Positions 32,701-45,100 of a stretch of 64,000 bases of DNA are shown one piece after another (position 1 is the stretch's first letter; each line of letters opens with the position of its first letter). The notes under the pieces were generated by a model. That model ran no database searches and was not told the DNA's origin. It was given only the letters and a program-made list of their open reading frames with translations. The DNA comes from Alopecurus myosuroides (lineage: Eukaryota; Streptophyta; Magnoliopsida; Poales; Poaceae). The stretch spans positions 48,605,920 to 48,669,919 of the forward strand of contig CM054063.1 in NCBI GenBank assembly GCA_028641055.1. Direction: 5' to 3'. The translations under genes were made by a program, and so were the position numbers.

Positions 32701-35700
32701 TTCTATGAAAACATCTACTAAGAAGGAATCAATCCATTGTACTAATACATGTTTTTCTAATAAATTAATAGCAAGCAATCCAAGGTGCATGATATATAAC
32801 CAGTAGCTATGTACTAAATACAATCTCTACTAAACAATTTCAAAAATCCAAACACTCAATTTAAAATCATTTACAATCAATCTATCAATTACAAGGAATT
32901 TAGTTTATTTGCAAACAATTTAATTTAGCACTCAATAGTGAATCATTTCTTAACATGATACTCCTAAGGAATATTATGCTAACAAATGGATCACATCTAA
33001 CATACTAGTAGCTTACGATAAGAAATAAACTTCTCACTTGCATAAGTGAAAACAAACAATTATATTTTCCATGGTGGAAAATATCATATCAACCACATAA
33101 TTAAAAAGGTTATTTTCACACATGTGCATGGTTGGGAATTCCTACCCACAACCAAGATGTAATGGGACCAGTGGGGTATGGACCCATTAATACCAAGGTA
33201 AATGAGGCACTAATCCTCTGGTTACTCATGACAAAAACTAGTATACAAGATATATAATACAAAGCTATTTATTCTAGTGAAAATAATACTAGTGAAAACA
33301 ATAAAGTGCAAACAAGCAAACAAATGCTACACATGCATCTCCATAAAATCGAGGGCAACCTAACAGAGATACTACCATCCTAATATAAGTACCAAAATGG
33401 TACTGTAATAAACTTAAATACCTCAAAAACTTAGGTGCACAACCACACAAAGATTTGCTCACACAACTAGTCAAATAAGTACTAGAAACCAAACAACAAA
33501 GTTTACACATGCTTTGCTATAAAATAAGGTGTAAGCTAATAGAGATAATAACAGAGAAATAATAGTACCAAAGTGGTACTGGATCTATCATAACCATAAC
33601 AAAAATCTAGGTACAAAAAATCTACAAGGATTTGCCCACTCAACAATCCAAATAATAAAACTAGGAAAATAACAAATGTTACTCATGCTTTTCTATAAGA
33701 TAACATGAAAGTTAATGGAGATAATAGCATATAAATAACAGTACCAAAATGGTACTGGACTCACCACAATCATATCACAAACTTAGGTAACAAGCACACA
33801 AATAGTTGGTTCACACAAAACATCAAATAACTAAACTAGGGAAATAACATATGCTACTTCTATAGCCAAATGATATTGAAAACATGCACACACTTTGTAT
33901 GGTAGATGTAATGCAAGAAAACAACCTAATAACAAGATCCAACACATCCCTACATTCTAGGAACAAAGATTAAACCAACCAAACATTTCATTTCAAACAA
34001 AAACAAACAAAGAAAACAAAACAGAAAAGCTGCTGTTTCTAGATCTGTCCACCAAAAATAATCTAGAGCCTCAAAAATTAATCTAAGCAGGATAAGATAG
34101 ATCTAGTCAACACCAAACTCATCCAGTTGGATTTACTTCAAAAATCATTTTTAAACTCCTTCTAAAAAGTCTAGAAAAGCCTACTGGTCTTTTACCAAAA
34201 TGGATGTCATTTCCATTTGGTAAATGGCGTTGATGTAAGGCTAAGTCCTATGGATATATCTACTAATAAGCTACTCAAAACAATTTTATTTGACCAAAAT
34301 GCATACAGATCCAAAAAGTTATGCCAAAAATGGCTAAACAGACAGTCTGTGGCAAAACAGGTATTGTGACAAAAATAAAAGTGCAAACTTGGATCTTCCA
34401 ACGGGACATGGTTAGGAAAACATAATACTATTGCTGTGAATTTTTGTAGAAAATAATCTGCACTAAAACTATTTTTCACAAGCTCAAAACACAGGCAAAC
34501 ATCTGCAGGGATTTGAGGTTCCTCACCTCGGTTCAAGAAAAATGGCCGGCGGCGATTTTGGAGCTCATGGAGCTCACAAGGCTGGATCAAGGCTCCTCTC
34601 AGCTTGGGGATGAAGTGTGGTAGTGGGGGGGGGGGTTGCGGAGGAGGGCTATGGAGTAAGGAAACATCAATGGTTGGGCTTATAGTCAAGGGCAAGGGCA
34701 AAAATGGCAAGTGTGGCTTTGGATCCCTACCATTTGATGGCATAGAGGTGTTCAAGGGACTTTTTGGTCTTTTCCATTTGAGTGCACAAGGTGTCCTATT
34801 CAATACTAAGAGTGATGCAAGCGAGGGATGGCCCTTGAGTGCAAGTGGCAAGTGGGCAAGCCAAATAATCAAAGACATGTGTGTGCCCATACCTTCCATG
34901 TCACCACCTCGCTCCTCTCTTATCTTCATGCCTAAGGCTTCTAGAAGCAAGGTCAAGCATCCAAGGTGGAGTAATAGTTGTGTTCAACACAAGGGACAAG
35001 GTCTTACTTCGAATCTTGCAAGGGAAGGCAATGAAATCTTCTGCCCAAAATCGTATCTGTTACTGTTCCGAAAAATTTAGAAAATTCTCTAAGTGTTGGA
35101 AAACAGATCAAAGGTTCAAAAAGTTGTGTTTGTTTTCAGGGTTCAATTGTTTTCCAAAATTGGTTTTCAAAGTATGGACTTGTTAGACATGTTATATACT
35201 TTCAGAAACAACTTTTTAAAACAATTTTGAACTAGTTTAACGCCATGAAAACAATGTGGGAAAAGGTATACTTTATGTTTCTAAAAAATTGTCTTTTTCT
35301 GCCTTAATTTTATACCACAAACACAACAAGCAAAAGGTAGTTTTTATTTGTCCAAAAGTAAAAGTAAGCTTATAGTTTTGTAGTATATATATCAAGGATT
35401 AATTAAATGCCAATAAATCATAAACTAACAATTTATAGCTTAGTGAAACCAGGTGTAGAAAACAGGTACTTGGCTTCAGAGATTGTTTTCTATAAGAAAG
35501 TTAAAAGAAAACTTTCATAGATCATTTTGGAAACTTGTTTTCTTGGATCCAACAAATTTAAAAGTTTGTTTTAATATGCAAACAAGAATGATCCAAGTCT
35601 TGGAATGAAAATCCACTCAAGTAATAATAAGAAAACATTTGGGAAAAATATCAGGAATATTTTTCAGAAACATATGGTGTTGGTTTTATAATGAAACAAA

Positions 35701-35834
35701 ACTTATGTTGCAAATATGATTAAGATCATAACCCAAGTTAGTTCAAACAATCATGGTGTTATAAAAATAATTTGTTGGCCCTAATATTTGTCTTCTTGAG
35801 CACAGTCCAAGAATCCAAAAACTGGGATGTGACA
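29747..35834 (-). repeat. LARD-I 3' LTR (6088 bp)
   Basis: Starts TGTAAGGTCC, ends GGGATGTGACA. Contains a (CTT)n tract at 31477-31496, degenerate tandem arrays of about 180-bp units (32230-32780 and 33290-33870) and a G11 run at 34625-34635. The end away from the PBS (34500-34900) is richer in GC. No gene is supported: the longest frame (34956-34207, minus) is broken in the other LTR. Confidence 0.92.
32230..33870. repeat. Degenerate ~180-bp tandem arrays inside the LARD-I LTR
   Basis: Two adjoining arrays. In the first, TCTAGTGGTGACACTA occurs at 32376 and 32558 (182 bp apart), with CCTAAA.ATGCTA anchors 180 bp apart. In the second, the dyad-symmetric AGTACCAAARTGGTACTG occurs at 33388, 33564 and 33740 (176 bp steps). 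The same arrays are in the other LTR (about 41500-43120), so they predate insertion. Confidence 0.75.
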
Positions 35835-35871
35835 GACCTTCCCCCCTTAAAAGAATCTCGTCCCGAGATTC
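35835..35871 (-). promoter_or_regulatory. LARD-I polypurine tract and adjacent inverted repeat
   Basis: On the minus strand a purine run TTAAGGGGGGAAGGTC precedes the 3' LTR. Next to it lies a perfect 8-bp inverted repeat with 3-bp loop (GAATCTCG TCC CGAGATTC, 35853-35871). The same combination borders the LARD-G LTR; in cereal chromoviruses this text marks the very end of pol. Confidence 0.75.
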
Positions 35872-37117
35872 GCAGGCAAGCGAAAAGAGGGTATAGTCAA
35901 AACAACAATGTTAGATGATTTGTTTACAAAACATGTGTTGGTGTTTTGTAAAATTATATACAGGGGCTTCCCCCCTTTGATTTATCTTACCAGAATTCAC
36001 CGGTAAATTTGTTTTCTTTTCAAAGGTTTGGGTGCCATGTTCTAAACCTCGAACTTATTGCTCCTTAAAACCATGCTATCAAACCAGGGTTTATTTTGTA
36101 GATAAAAACCTATTTTTCCCAATCTTAAATGTTCAATTTAATGGACATCCACCAACATTTATTTAGTATGAGCTTTCCATTGCTCACTGTCCAAAATCCA
36201 GGAAAATCCACTATCTTCCTCTTACTAATATAGTTAAATCACAAATCATTTGTTTTCCTCAAAGGTAGTTTATCAAGATCATAAAGCTATACCAACTCTG
36301 AGTACTATCAACTTTATAAGTTTCCTTTTAAAAACTCCAAGCTCATATTGATTTTTCCTAAAATCTAATAAGTCCCATCAATCTTCTAAACCTCAACCAT
36401 ACTTCAAAACTACAAATCTTGTTACTGATAACTTCCAAATCTTTGGGGTCCACAACTGGTTATCCCGGAGATTACATCATAACTTCACTCCACTTAAAAT
36501 CATAAGATCCTCCATCTTTCCTTCCTACGCTAAACCTCAATGAGTTTTCCACCATCTCATAATCTAAAATCCGGTTCCTCCAATACATATATACGGGAGA
36601 TATTGTCGCCTAGTAATGATCATAGTTTATCCATCTAATTTTTTTTCCAACCTTTCACTTCTTCAAAACCGCTATAGAATCATCCTAAGGCACCTTTCTC
36701 TTTGTTTTTGGAAAAAGTTGATTACACGTTTTCTTTTTAAACGGGTGATAACAAACTCTGTAACATATCAACTCTTTAAGTTACTTTGTAAGGTATTTGG
36801 TTTTAGATACCACTTCTGTAGGGTCTTTAAACAAAAACGTGATGAGCCAACTCTATAGGGTTTTAAGCTTAAGATTAGATGAGGTTATCTTACCAATTTT
36901 GTAAGGTCTCCAATTCTGTAAGGCCTCGAACTAGAATTAGATGAAACCATTTTACTAACTCTGTAGGGTGGCAACAATTTTATGTGGCAAAAATTTAGTT
37001 TACTCTGTAGGGTGTTATACTAAAATTAGATGAGCTTTTTTGTTAGTATCGTTAACTATTTAAGATTTTATTTAGTCCGACGTGACACTTCTAGTGTTCC
37101 ATTTACGTCGGGCTTTC
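35872..37117 (-). other. LARD-I non-coding interior with degenerate repeats
   Basis: No gene. Between 36752 and 37035 the plus strand has at least seven degenerate copies of CCAACTCTGTAGGGT, three of them followed by an AGAATTAGATGA-like element. Elsewhere AT-rich and featureless. Confidence 0.6.
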
Positions 37118-37822
37118 TCAGGGTACGACGATAAACAAAACAAGGGGGTTCACAGGTGTGGTTTTAAACGTACCATTGGCTATGGCAGGAGTCGCAGGTG
37201 CTCCTGCAACATCATCTTGGTCTCGAGGTCCACTCATCAGATTCTTGCGTTTCTTCTGGGCTGGACCTTGGGTTTCTTGGGGTTCTTCAGGATGAGCTAG
37301 AATACGGTTCTTCTTGGGACATTCGCGAGCAAAGTGTCCTTCCTGTCTACAGGCAAAGCAACCCGTGGTTCTAGGCTTGACCTTCACACGTCCCCTTGAA
37401 GATTTTGGCATCGCAGGCAAAACGCCGCGAGTCACCCATAAACTAGTTTCACCTGGCGTCACCATCTTCCGTTTGCGGCTCTCTCCAGCAAGTAGTTGCT
37501 GGTATCCTCTCATAAGGAACGCAGTATTCTCAGCGTTGGTGATGACAAGCTGAGTCAAATGTTCCAGGATAGCATGGGTGGCGATGTGCTCAGCACGAGC
37601 GGCTTCACTTTCTTCCCTCAACAGAGCAAACCGTTGAGAAACTGTCGGCTCAGGTGACGGAGGTAGATCGCTGACCATGCTGAAGACAAAGAATGGTGTA
37701 AGACGAGAGCAACTAAAGGTGGCTTTGGTTTTAAAAGCTCGTGACTCATATACCGGCTCATAGCGGATATGAGAACGGTAGATAACACGACAACAAGCAA
37801 ACATCGAAGAAACTAATGCCAA
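37118..37822 (-). pseudogene. LARD-I Gag remnant with CCHC zinc knuckle
   Basis: The readable protein probably starts at the internal Met before SDLPPSPEP (about 37678). A helical segment rich in Glu and Ala (REESEAARAEHIATHAILEHL) is followed by a basic region and a perfect knuckle CFACRQEGHFARECPKK (C-x2-C-x4-H-x4-C), then a Pro and Gln-rich tail. The knuckle binds element RNA in Gag proteins. The capsid core expected between the helix and the knuckle is largely missing, so this is a shortened Gag. It may still serve packaging; otherwise it is a relic of a chromovirus-like ancestor. Confidence 0.65.
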
Positions 37823-38012
37823 CTCAAACCAAGATTAACATACGCATGAAACAGAGTCTTAACAAGCATAACTTAACTTAAGGGTTCACAAGGCTAAGCA
37901 TAAGGCTTACAACACAACTGGCACACACAAAATTCTAACAAAGTTCACACAATACAGACAAACAGGCGTGTGGTGTGGAAATAACACAACATCCTAATAT
38001 CCTGCGGCAATC

Positions 38013-38303
38013 CTAAGTGCTCGAGGAAGCGCGTAGCTGTTCCTCCAACTCTTCAACTCTGGCCTTGCTGGCTGCAAGCTGAAGCTGAAGCGCTAACACT
38101 CGAGTGCGGTGCTGGGAGTCAATGTACTTCATGGTCTTCTTCAGTACCTTGAGACGACGCTCGTTAGCCGAAGATGCACCAATACTGGCCTCTAGCTGGT
38201 CTATCTCTCTGCCTCGGAGGTCATAATCTGCTCTAACTCTATCAAGGGAGAGCTGGGTGTTGTACAGCTGTCCTTCCAGGTGCTGGAAGTGACGTGCAAA
38301 CAC
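38013..38303 (-). CDS. LARD-I coiled-coil ORF
   Basis: A 96-codon frame with a long coiled coil: HFQHLEGQLYNTQLSLDRVR near the start and LQLQLAASKARVEELEEQLR at the end, ending RASSST. It lies upstream of the Gag remnant, between PBS and gag. The frame at 38549-38358 (FEEDLIKMNRLIGRPLPELK) precedes it and may be an earlier part of the same protein with a frame change near 38330. I do not recognise the family. Coiled coils suggest self-assembly or a structural role. Confidence 0.45.
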   Translation of the reverse strand: MFARHFQHLEGQLYNTQLSLDRVRADYDLRGREIDQLEASIGASSANERRLKVLKKTMKYIDSQHRTRVLALQLQLAASKARVEELEEQLRASSST

Positions 38304-38357
38304 AAAGTCTCCAGTGACTTCTATGGGCTTGTCAAGTGATCTATGGGGTCGAAGGTT

Positions 38358-38549
38358 CTAGTAAAGGTGCACTAATGGTACAGACCACCAACAGGACAAT
38401 TCTCGTCCATCATGGTGAGTCTGAGCTCCCTTCAACTCAGGTAATGGGCGACCGATGAGACGATTCATCTTGATCAAATCCTCCTCAAAGCGGCGGTAGC
38501 AAGGTGCATGCATACCTAACCGGAAGGATTCGCTGAAGACAACTGTCAT
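38358..38549 (-). pseudogene. LARD-I small ORF upstream of the coiled-coil ORF
   Basis: 63 codons, with CYRRFEEDLIKMNRLIGRPL and PELKGAQTHHDG as the best-looking protein-like part; the last residues before the stop look out of frame. Position between PBS and gag suggests an additional N-terminal ORF of this element. No function is assigned. Confidence 0.35.
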
Positions 38550-38973
38550 CTATACCAAATGTTTAGGTATAGTTTAAGTTGGGTAACAGTGTGCAAAATT
38601 TTCAGATGCTTCTTTTTCTTCGGATAGACCAATATTTCGGTCTCTCTCGGGACATCGCCAAGTATACAAGCATGGGTAAGATTTTGCAAAAAGTTTGTTT
38701 TTGAAACACTAATTATTTTATTTTTGACAGAAAAATTTAAAGACGAGAGAGATTTCAAAAACAAGAGCGGGGCAGTTGCAAACAAGCAAGAATTAAACTC
38801 TTCACCCAGAGAGATAAGGGTTTAGAATGATTTGAAAAGATAATTAGAGTGGAAACTATAGTTAAAACTCCCTTAGATAAGAATAATTTAGATAGTAAAT
38901 ATATTTTTACCCAAAAATACTTTCCTTTCCTATCTGACGTCCATGCTAACTAAGGTCTCCTAAGGTCAGGATA
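38550..38973 (-). other. LARD-I leader between PBS and first ORF
   Basis: AT-rich, no supported gene. Confidence 0.45.
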
Positions 38974-38985
38974 GCTCTGATACCA
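38974..38985 (-). promoter_or_regulatory. LARD-I primer binding site (initiator-Met)
   Basis: Minus strand TGGTATCAGAGC, a perfect match to the initiator-Met PBS, four bases from the LTR edge at 38990. Confidence 0.93.
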
Positions 38986-38989
38986 ACTC

Positions 38990-41900
38990 TGTAAGGTCCG
39001 CCCTTCAAACCACTGTTCAAGGACACCTTCGATATGCATACATTCACGATCCCAGGAATTCAGTCGTGAACAACATATCAAGTTGGTACACAGATACAAT
39101 ATCCATTACACGGTTGCATAAATACTTACAAATGGGGCATGGTCACTTGACCAAGCCTAAACGGCTGCCACGCAGGGCAACACACAACACACACAGCGGA
39201 AGACTAAACACACACAAAACGCGGTAGAGCCCAAGTCACGCCTTAACCTACAGGTTGCTGATCCGGAGACGATCCTAGTTCTCAAAGCCGTCAGCTCTGT
39301 ACTTCTCTTCATAGATCTCCTTCGGAGGCTCCTTCTCAAAGTCTGGCAAGTAGATACCAGGGGCGAAACCATTATGAGTACGTTTGAATGTACTCAGCAA
39401 GACATCCATCATGTCACTTACCAAAATGCAAGTATGCTTATATGGTGGAATAGGTAGGCTATAAATAGGGTTCACTATCAATGGTTTTCATATATGATGA
39501 CACCACAGTTGCAGTCAGGTTAATCTGTATCTTCGTTGAAGAAGATACTTCAGAAGAAAATAATATAATTTTCCTCTCTCTTGTAGATACCACATGTACA
39601 AGACGTTTTGTTAAACTTTTGTTTTAAAGAATATTTTCTCTTTGCAAAACTTCTTGGAATCAGTTTCCAGAATTCTTGCTTAGAGTAGAAAAGGTTTTAT
39701 TTGCAAAACATTTTGTTTTGTATAACTCTGGCTTTTCATCATCGATGGTACCTCCGCGGTATAAGTTTTCATTCCTTTCCGAACTTCACAAGTTCAACAC
39801 TTCCTTTCAAAAACTCCTTTTTGAAAACATTGACACAATGCTAGCTACATGGCCATTCAACTGTCCATATCCGAGGACGCGGCTTCTTCAAAAAAGTTGT
39901 ACTCTGTAGAGGTGTACACATCCACCAGATACAGTGCACCTACCGTGAACAACCACAGACTGTAACAACAGTATGCAAACATCAGGTATCTGATCATAAC
40001 CATCCACTATGTTCAAGCTAGAATATGTCTATCTCTCGATTGAGTTTGTTCTCCCCGGCACCAAGTCGCACTCTGCCTAGACGGGAGCCTCAATGAATGC
40101 ATCCGGAGGGAAAATTAATCCCACACTTTATATGCCTCAACATTGGGAGTTTTGACGACATTCGGTTCGAGGGTACGACGTCCCTTATAGCAAGTGAGAG
40201 AGCACACACTAATAAGAACAAACTTCAAGTTAAGCCCCGTGCCCATGTTGGGGTAGGGTGGCAGTACGGTAAAGGTTGTCCGGCGAAGACTAGGTTATGT
40301 GTCATTTTTGAAAAAAACACCATTTTCCCAAAAATGACCACTTCCACATTCCTCCGGTGAATAAGGATCCGCCTTTTTCCCGGGTTTTCCATAAAGCCTT
40401 TGTTTTGTAAAAACACAATTTTAGGGTGTCCACTTAGGGACTAAGATTTGTGATGGTAATAAATACCATATGGTGGCTACGGTCTTGGTAACACCAAGTA
40501 TTAACTAATGGCATAATAAGATATAATATTAATAGAAGTGATTCTCACTTCAAAAATAGCTTTCTTTTGGAAATCAAAGTTTTGTAAAACTTTTCAGAAG
40601 TAAAACATGCATGATAGATAATGATAAGTGTAATATAAGCAAGCATCAGGATGGCTTGCCTCAAGTCTCTTAATGTCCCTGGCCTTGAAGCAACTTGAAC
40701 TTGACGCACAGCTCCGCAACTGCTTCTTCTTCTTCTTCTTCTTCTTCTTCTTCTTCGCGTTCTAGCGTCGTAAAGAAAATAAACGACACACACTCAGGTC
40801 TAAAGGGCTAATAACTAAGATAAACAACACATACAGCAACAAACGTTCACTCACGAGTTTCTCTCGAAACGATAACGCGAAAACTATCTCACATAACTCT
40901 CACGGTCTCAAAACTAACGTCAGGCACTATGTATGGTTTAGAAAACCATATCCCACATCTTACATAAAATATATGGAGTGGTGTACCACTCTCATAACAA
41001 GATATATAAGAAGCTAAAAATATAGCTTGCGGGTGCAAAAGGTTAGGTTGCTAGGGTAAAACAAACAGACAGAACTATACCCATGGCAGTGGGTATTAAT
41101 CACCACAAGCAACTATCACTTAATGTGTTCATGATTTTAGTTGGATGTTTTAGTTTCATAAGATAATATTAAGTACAAAAACAACACTAGAACAAAAATA
41201 AACACAAATATGACACTCAAGCTACGGTACACACTCAGACAATTTCCACACAGCAGGTAAACACACCACAATTGAATAGACCATTTATTTACTACATTTG
41301 TGTTTAATTGAAGTTATGGAATCCATCAATCATGAAAATCTTAGCATGTAACCAGTAGCTAAAAACAAAGATAAGAAGTCATGGAAATAATCCAAAACAC
41401 AATCTTCACTCAAGAAAATATTCTTTTTAAATAACATAAAAACAGAACTGCACTCATAGCATAGTAGTATGGAAATTCTATACAAACATGCTATAAGGAA
41501 TATTTGTATTATACAATTATAGAACACGCAACTAATTAATTCATGGCATCATAACAGAAGTAATAACTTCCTAAATATGCTATAATAAACTCATACACTC
41601 ATAAAACAAAAGATGACAATACTAGAGCAAAATTCACCATTTTCTAGTGGTGACACTACTTCAACACTAGAGAAGCAAACAATGCTATCATGATGCTTAA
41701 ACCTAAAAAAGCAAGTCATGATCATAAATATACATAATAACAGAAGTAACATCATCCTAAACATGCTAGGATAGTCCTACACGCAGAAAATAAGAAGACA
41801 ACAATACTAGGTAGTCTCGTAATCTCTAGTGGTGACACTAGTCCATCACTAGAGAAACAAACACCACAACAAGGATGCATAATCTTAAACAAGCAACACA

Positions 41901-44900
41901 TGGGTATAAATACCTAATAACAGCATACACATCTTACACTTTCTAGTAATCAAATACACAAAAATAATTCTATGAAAACATCTACTAAGAAGGAATCAAT
42001 CCATTCTACTAATACATGTTTAATAGCAAGCAATCCAAGGTGCATGATATATAACCAGTAGCTATGTACTAAATACAATCTCTACTAAAAAATTTCAAAA
42101 ATCCAAACACTCAATTTAAAATCATTTACAATCAATCTATCAATTACAAGGAATTTAGTTTATTTGCAAACAATTTAATTTAGCACTCAATAGTGAATCA
42201 TTTCTTAACATGATACTCCTAAGGAATATTATGCTAACAAATGGATCACATCTAACATACTAGTAGCTTACTATAAGAAATAAACTTCTCACTTGCATAA
42301 GTGAAAACAAACAATTGTATTTTCCATGGTGGAAAATATCCTATCAACCACATAATTAAAAAGGTTATTTTCACACATGTGCATGGTTGGGAATTCCTAC
42401 CTACAACCAAGATGTAATGGGACCAGTGGGGTATGGGCCCATTAATACCAAGGTAAATGAGGCACTAAGCCTCTGGTTACTCATGACAAAAAATAGTATA
42501 CAAGATATATAATACAAAGCTATTTATTCTAGTGAAAATAATACTAGTGAAAACAATAAAGTGCAAACAAGCAAACAAATGCTACACATGCATCTCCATA
42601 AAATAGAGGGCAACCTAACATATATACTACCATCCTAATATAAGTACCAAAATGGTACTGTAATAAACTTAAATACCTCAAAAACTTAGGTGCACAATCA
42701 CACAAAGATTTGCTCACACAACTAGTCAAATAAGTACTAGAAACCAAACAACAAAGTTTACACATGCTTTGCTATAAAATAAGGTGTAAGCTAATAGAGA
42801 TAATAGCAGAGAAATAATAGTACCAAAGTGGTACTGGATCTATCATAACCATAACAAAAATCTAGGTACAACAAATCTACAAGGATTTGCCCACTCAACA
42901 ATCCAAATAATAAAACTAGGAAAATAACAAATGTTACTCATGCTTTTCTATAAGATAACATGAAAGTTAATGGAGATAATAGCATATAAATAACAGTACC
43001 AAAATAGTACTGGACTCACCACAATCATAGCACAAACTTAGGTAACAAGCACACAAATAGCTGGTTCACAGAAAACATCAAATAACTAAACTAGGGAAAT
43101 AACATATGCTACTTCTATAGCCAAATGATATTGCAAACATGCACACACTTTTTATGGTATATGTAATGCAAGAAAACAACCTAATAACAAGATCCAACAC
43201 ATCCCTACATTCTAGGAACAAAGATTAAACCAACCAAACATTTCATTTCAAACAAAAACAAACAAAGAAAACAAAACAGAAAAGCTGCTGTTTCTAGATC
43301 TGTCCACCAAAGATAATCTAGAGCCTCAAAAATTATTCTAAGCTAGGATAAGATAGATCTAGTCAACACCAAACTCATCCAGTTGGATTTACTTCAAAAA
43401 TCATTTTTAAACTCCTTCTAAAAAGTCTAGAAAAGCCTACTGGTCTTTTACCAAAATGGATGTCATTTCCATATGGTAAATGGCGTTGATGTAAGGATAA
43501 GTCATATGGATATATCTACTCATAAGCTACTCAAAACAATTTGATTTGACCAAAATGGATACAGATCCAAAAATTTATGCCAAAAATGGCTAAACGGACA
43601 GTCTGTGGCAAAACAGGTATTGTGACAAAAATAAAAGTGCAAACTTGGATCTTCCAACGGGACATGGTTAGGAAAACATAATACTATGGCTGTGAATTTT
43701 TGTAGAAAATAATCTGCACGAAAACTATTTTTCACAAGCTCAAAACGACAGGCAAACATCTGCAGGGATTTGAGGTTCCTCACCTCAGTTCAAGAAAAAT
43801 GGCCGGTGGCGATTTTGGAGCTCATGGAGCTCACAAGGCTGGCTCAAGGCTCCTCTCAGCTTGGGGATGAAGTGTGGTAGCGGGGGGTTGTGGAGAAGGG
43901 CTATGGAGCAAGGAAACATCAATGGCTGGGCTTATAGTCAAGGGCATGGGCAAAAATGGCAAGTGTGGCTTTGGATCCCTACCATTTGATGGCATAGAGG
44001 TGTTCAAGGAACTTTTTGGTCTTTTCCATTTGAGTGCACAAGGTGTCCTATTCAAGAATAAAGAGTGATGCAAGCAAGGTATGGCCCTTGAGTGCAAGTG
44101 GCAAGTGGGCAAGCCAAATAGTCAAAGACATGTGTGTGCCCATACCTTTCCATGTCACCACCTCTCTCCTCTCTTATCTTCATGCCTAAGGCTTCTAGAA
44201 GCAAGGTCAAGCATCCAAGGTGGAGTAATAGTTGTGTTAAACACAAGGAACAAGGTATTACTTCGAATCTTGCAAGGTAAGGCAATGAAATCTTCTGCCC
44301 AAAATCGTATCTGTTTCTGTTCCGAAAAATTCAGAAAATTCTCTAAGTGTTGGAAAACAGATCAAAGGTTCAAAAAGTTGAGTTTGTTTTCAGGGTTCAA
44401 TTGTTTTCCAAAATTAGTTTTCAAATTATGGACTTGTTAGCCATGTTATATACTTTCAGAAACAACTTTTGAAAACAATTTTGAACTAGTTTAACGCCAT
44501 GAAAACAATGTGGGAAAAGGTATACTTTCTGTTTCTCAAAAACTGTCTTTTTCTGCCTTAATTTTATACCACAAACACAACAAGCAAAAGATAGTTTTTA
44601 TTTGTCAAAAAAGTAAAAGTAAGCTTATAGTTTTGTAGTATATATATCAAGGATTAATTAAATGCCAATAAATCATAAACTAACAATTTATAGCTTAGTG
44701 AAACCAGGTGTAGAAAACAGGTACTTGGCTTAATTTTCAGAGATGGTTTTCTATAAGAAAGTTAAAAGAAAACTTTCATAGATCATTTTGGAAACTTGTT
44801 TTCTTGGATCCAACAAAGTTAAAAGTTTGTTTTAAGATGCAAACAAGAATGATACAAGTCTTGGAATGAAAATCCACTCAAGTAATAATAAGAAAACATT

Positions 44901-45095
44901 TGGGAAAAATATCAGGAATATTTTTCAGAAACATATGGTGTTGGTTTTATAATGAAACAAAACTTATGTTGCAAATATGATTAAGATCATAACCCAAGTT
45001 AGTTCAAACAATCATGTTGTTATAAAAATAATTTGTTGGCCCTAATATTTGTCTTCTTGAGCACAATCCAAGAATCCAAAAACTGGGATGTGACA
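38990..45095 (-). repeat. LARD-I 5' LTR (6106 bp)
   Basis: Copy of 29747-35834. Notable differences are length changes at simple repeats: (CTT)n is 34 bp here (40723-40756) against 20 bp, and the G11 run is G6 (about 43882). Point differences are frequently transitions. Confidence 0.92.
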
Positions 45096-45100
45096 TGAAG

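Larger units (their letters stand above)
29747..45095 (-). mobile_element. LARD-I: complete 15.35 kb large-LTR Gypsy derivative
   Basis: Left LTR 29747-35834 and right LTR 38990-45095 are about 6.1 kb each and nearly identical (about 2 % different by eye over the first 600 bp). Both run TGTAAGG...GTGACA, with a perfect 5-bp target duplication TGAAG at 29742-29746 and 45096-45100. The 3.15 kb interior has a perfect Met-type PBS on the right and a PPT on the left, so the element reads on the minus strand. It encodes coiled-coil and zinc-knuckle fragments but no protease, RT, RNase H or integrase. Such LTR lengths are known for cereal LARDs, whose enzymes must come from another element. Confidence 0.93.

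Noticed and set aside
32230..33870. Evenly spaced repeats considered as a CRISPR array
   Set aside because: Units are 176-182 bp, degenerate and without unique spacers, in a plant LTR.
34207..34956. 249-codon minus-strand frame in the left LARD-I LTR
   Set aside because: In the right LTR the same region is split into several frames by small indels, composition is Pro and Leu-rich without motifs, and it lies in the likely leader of the LTR.
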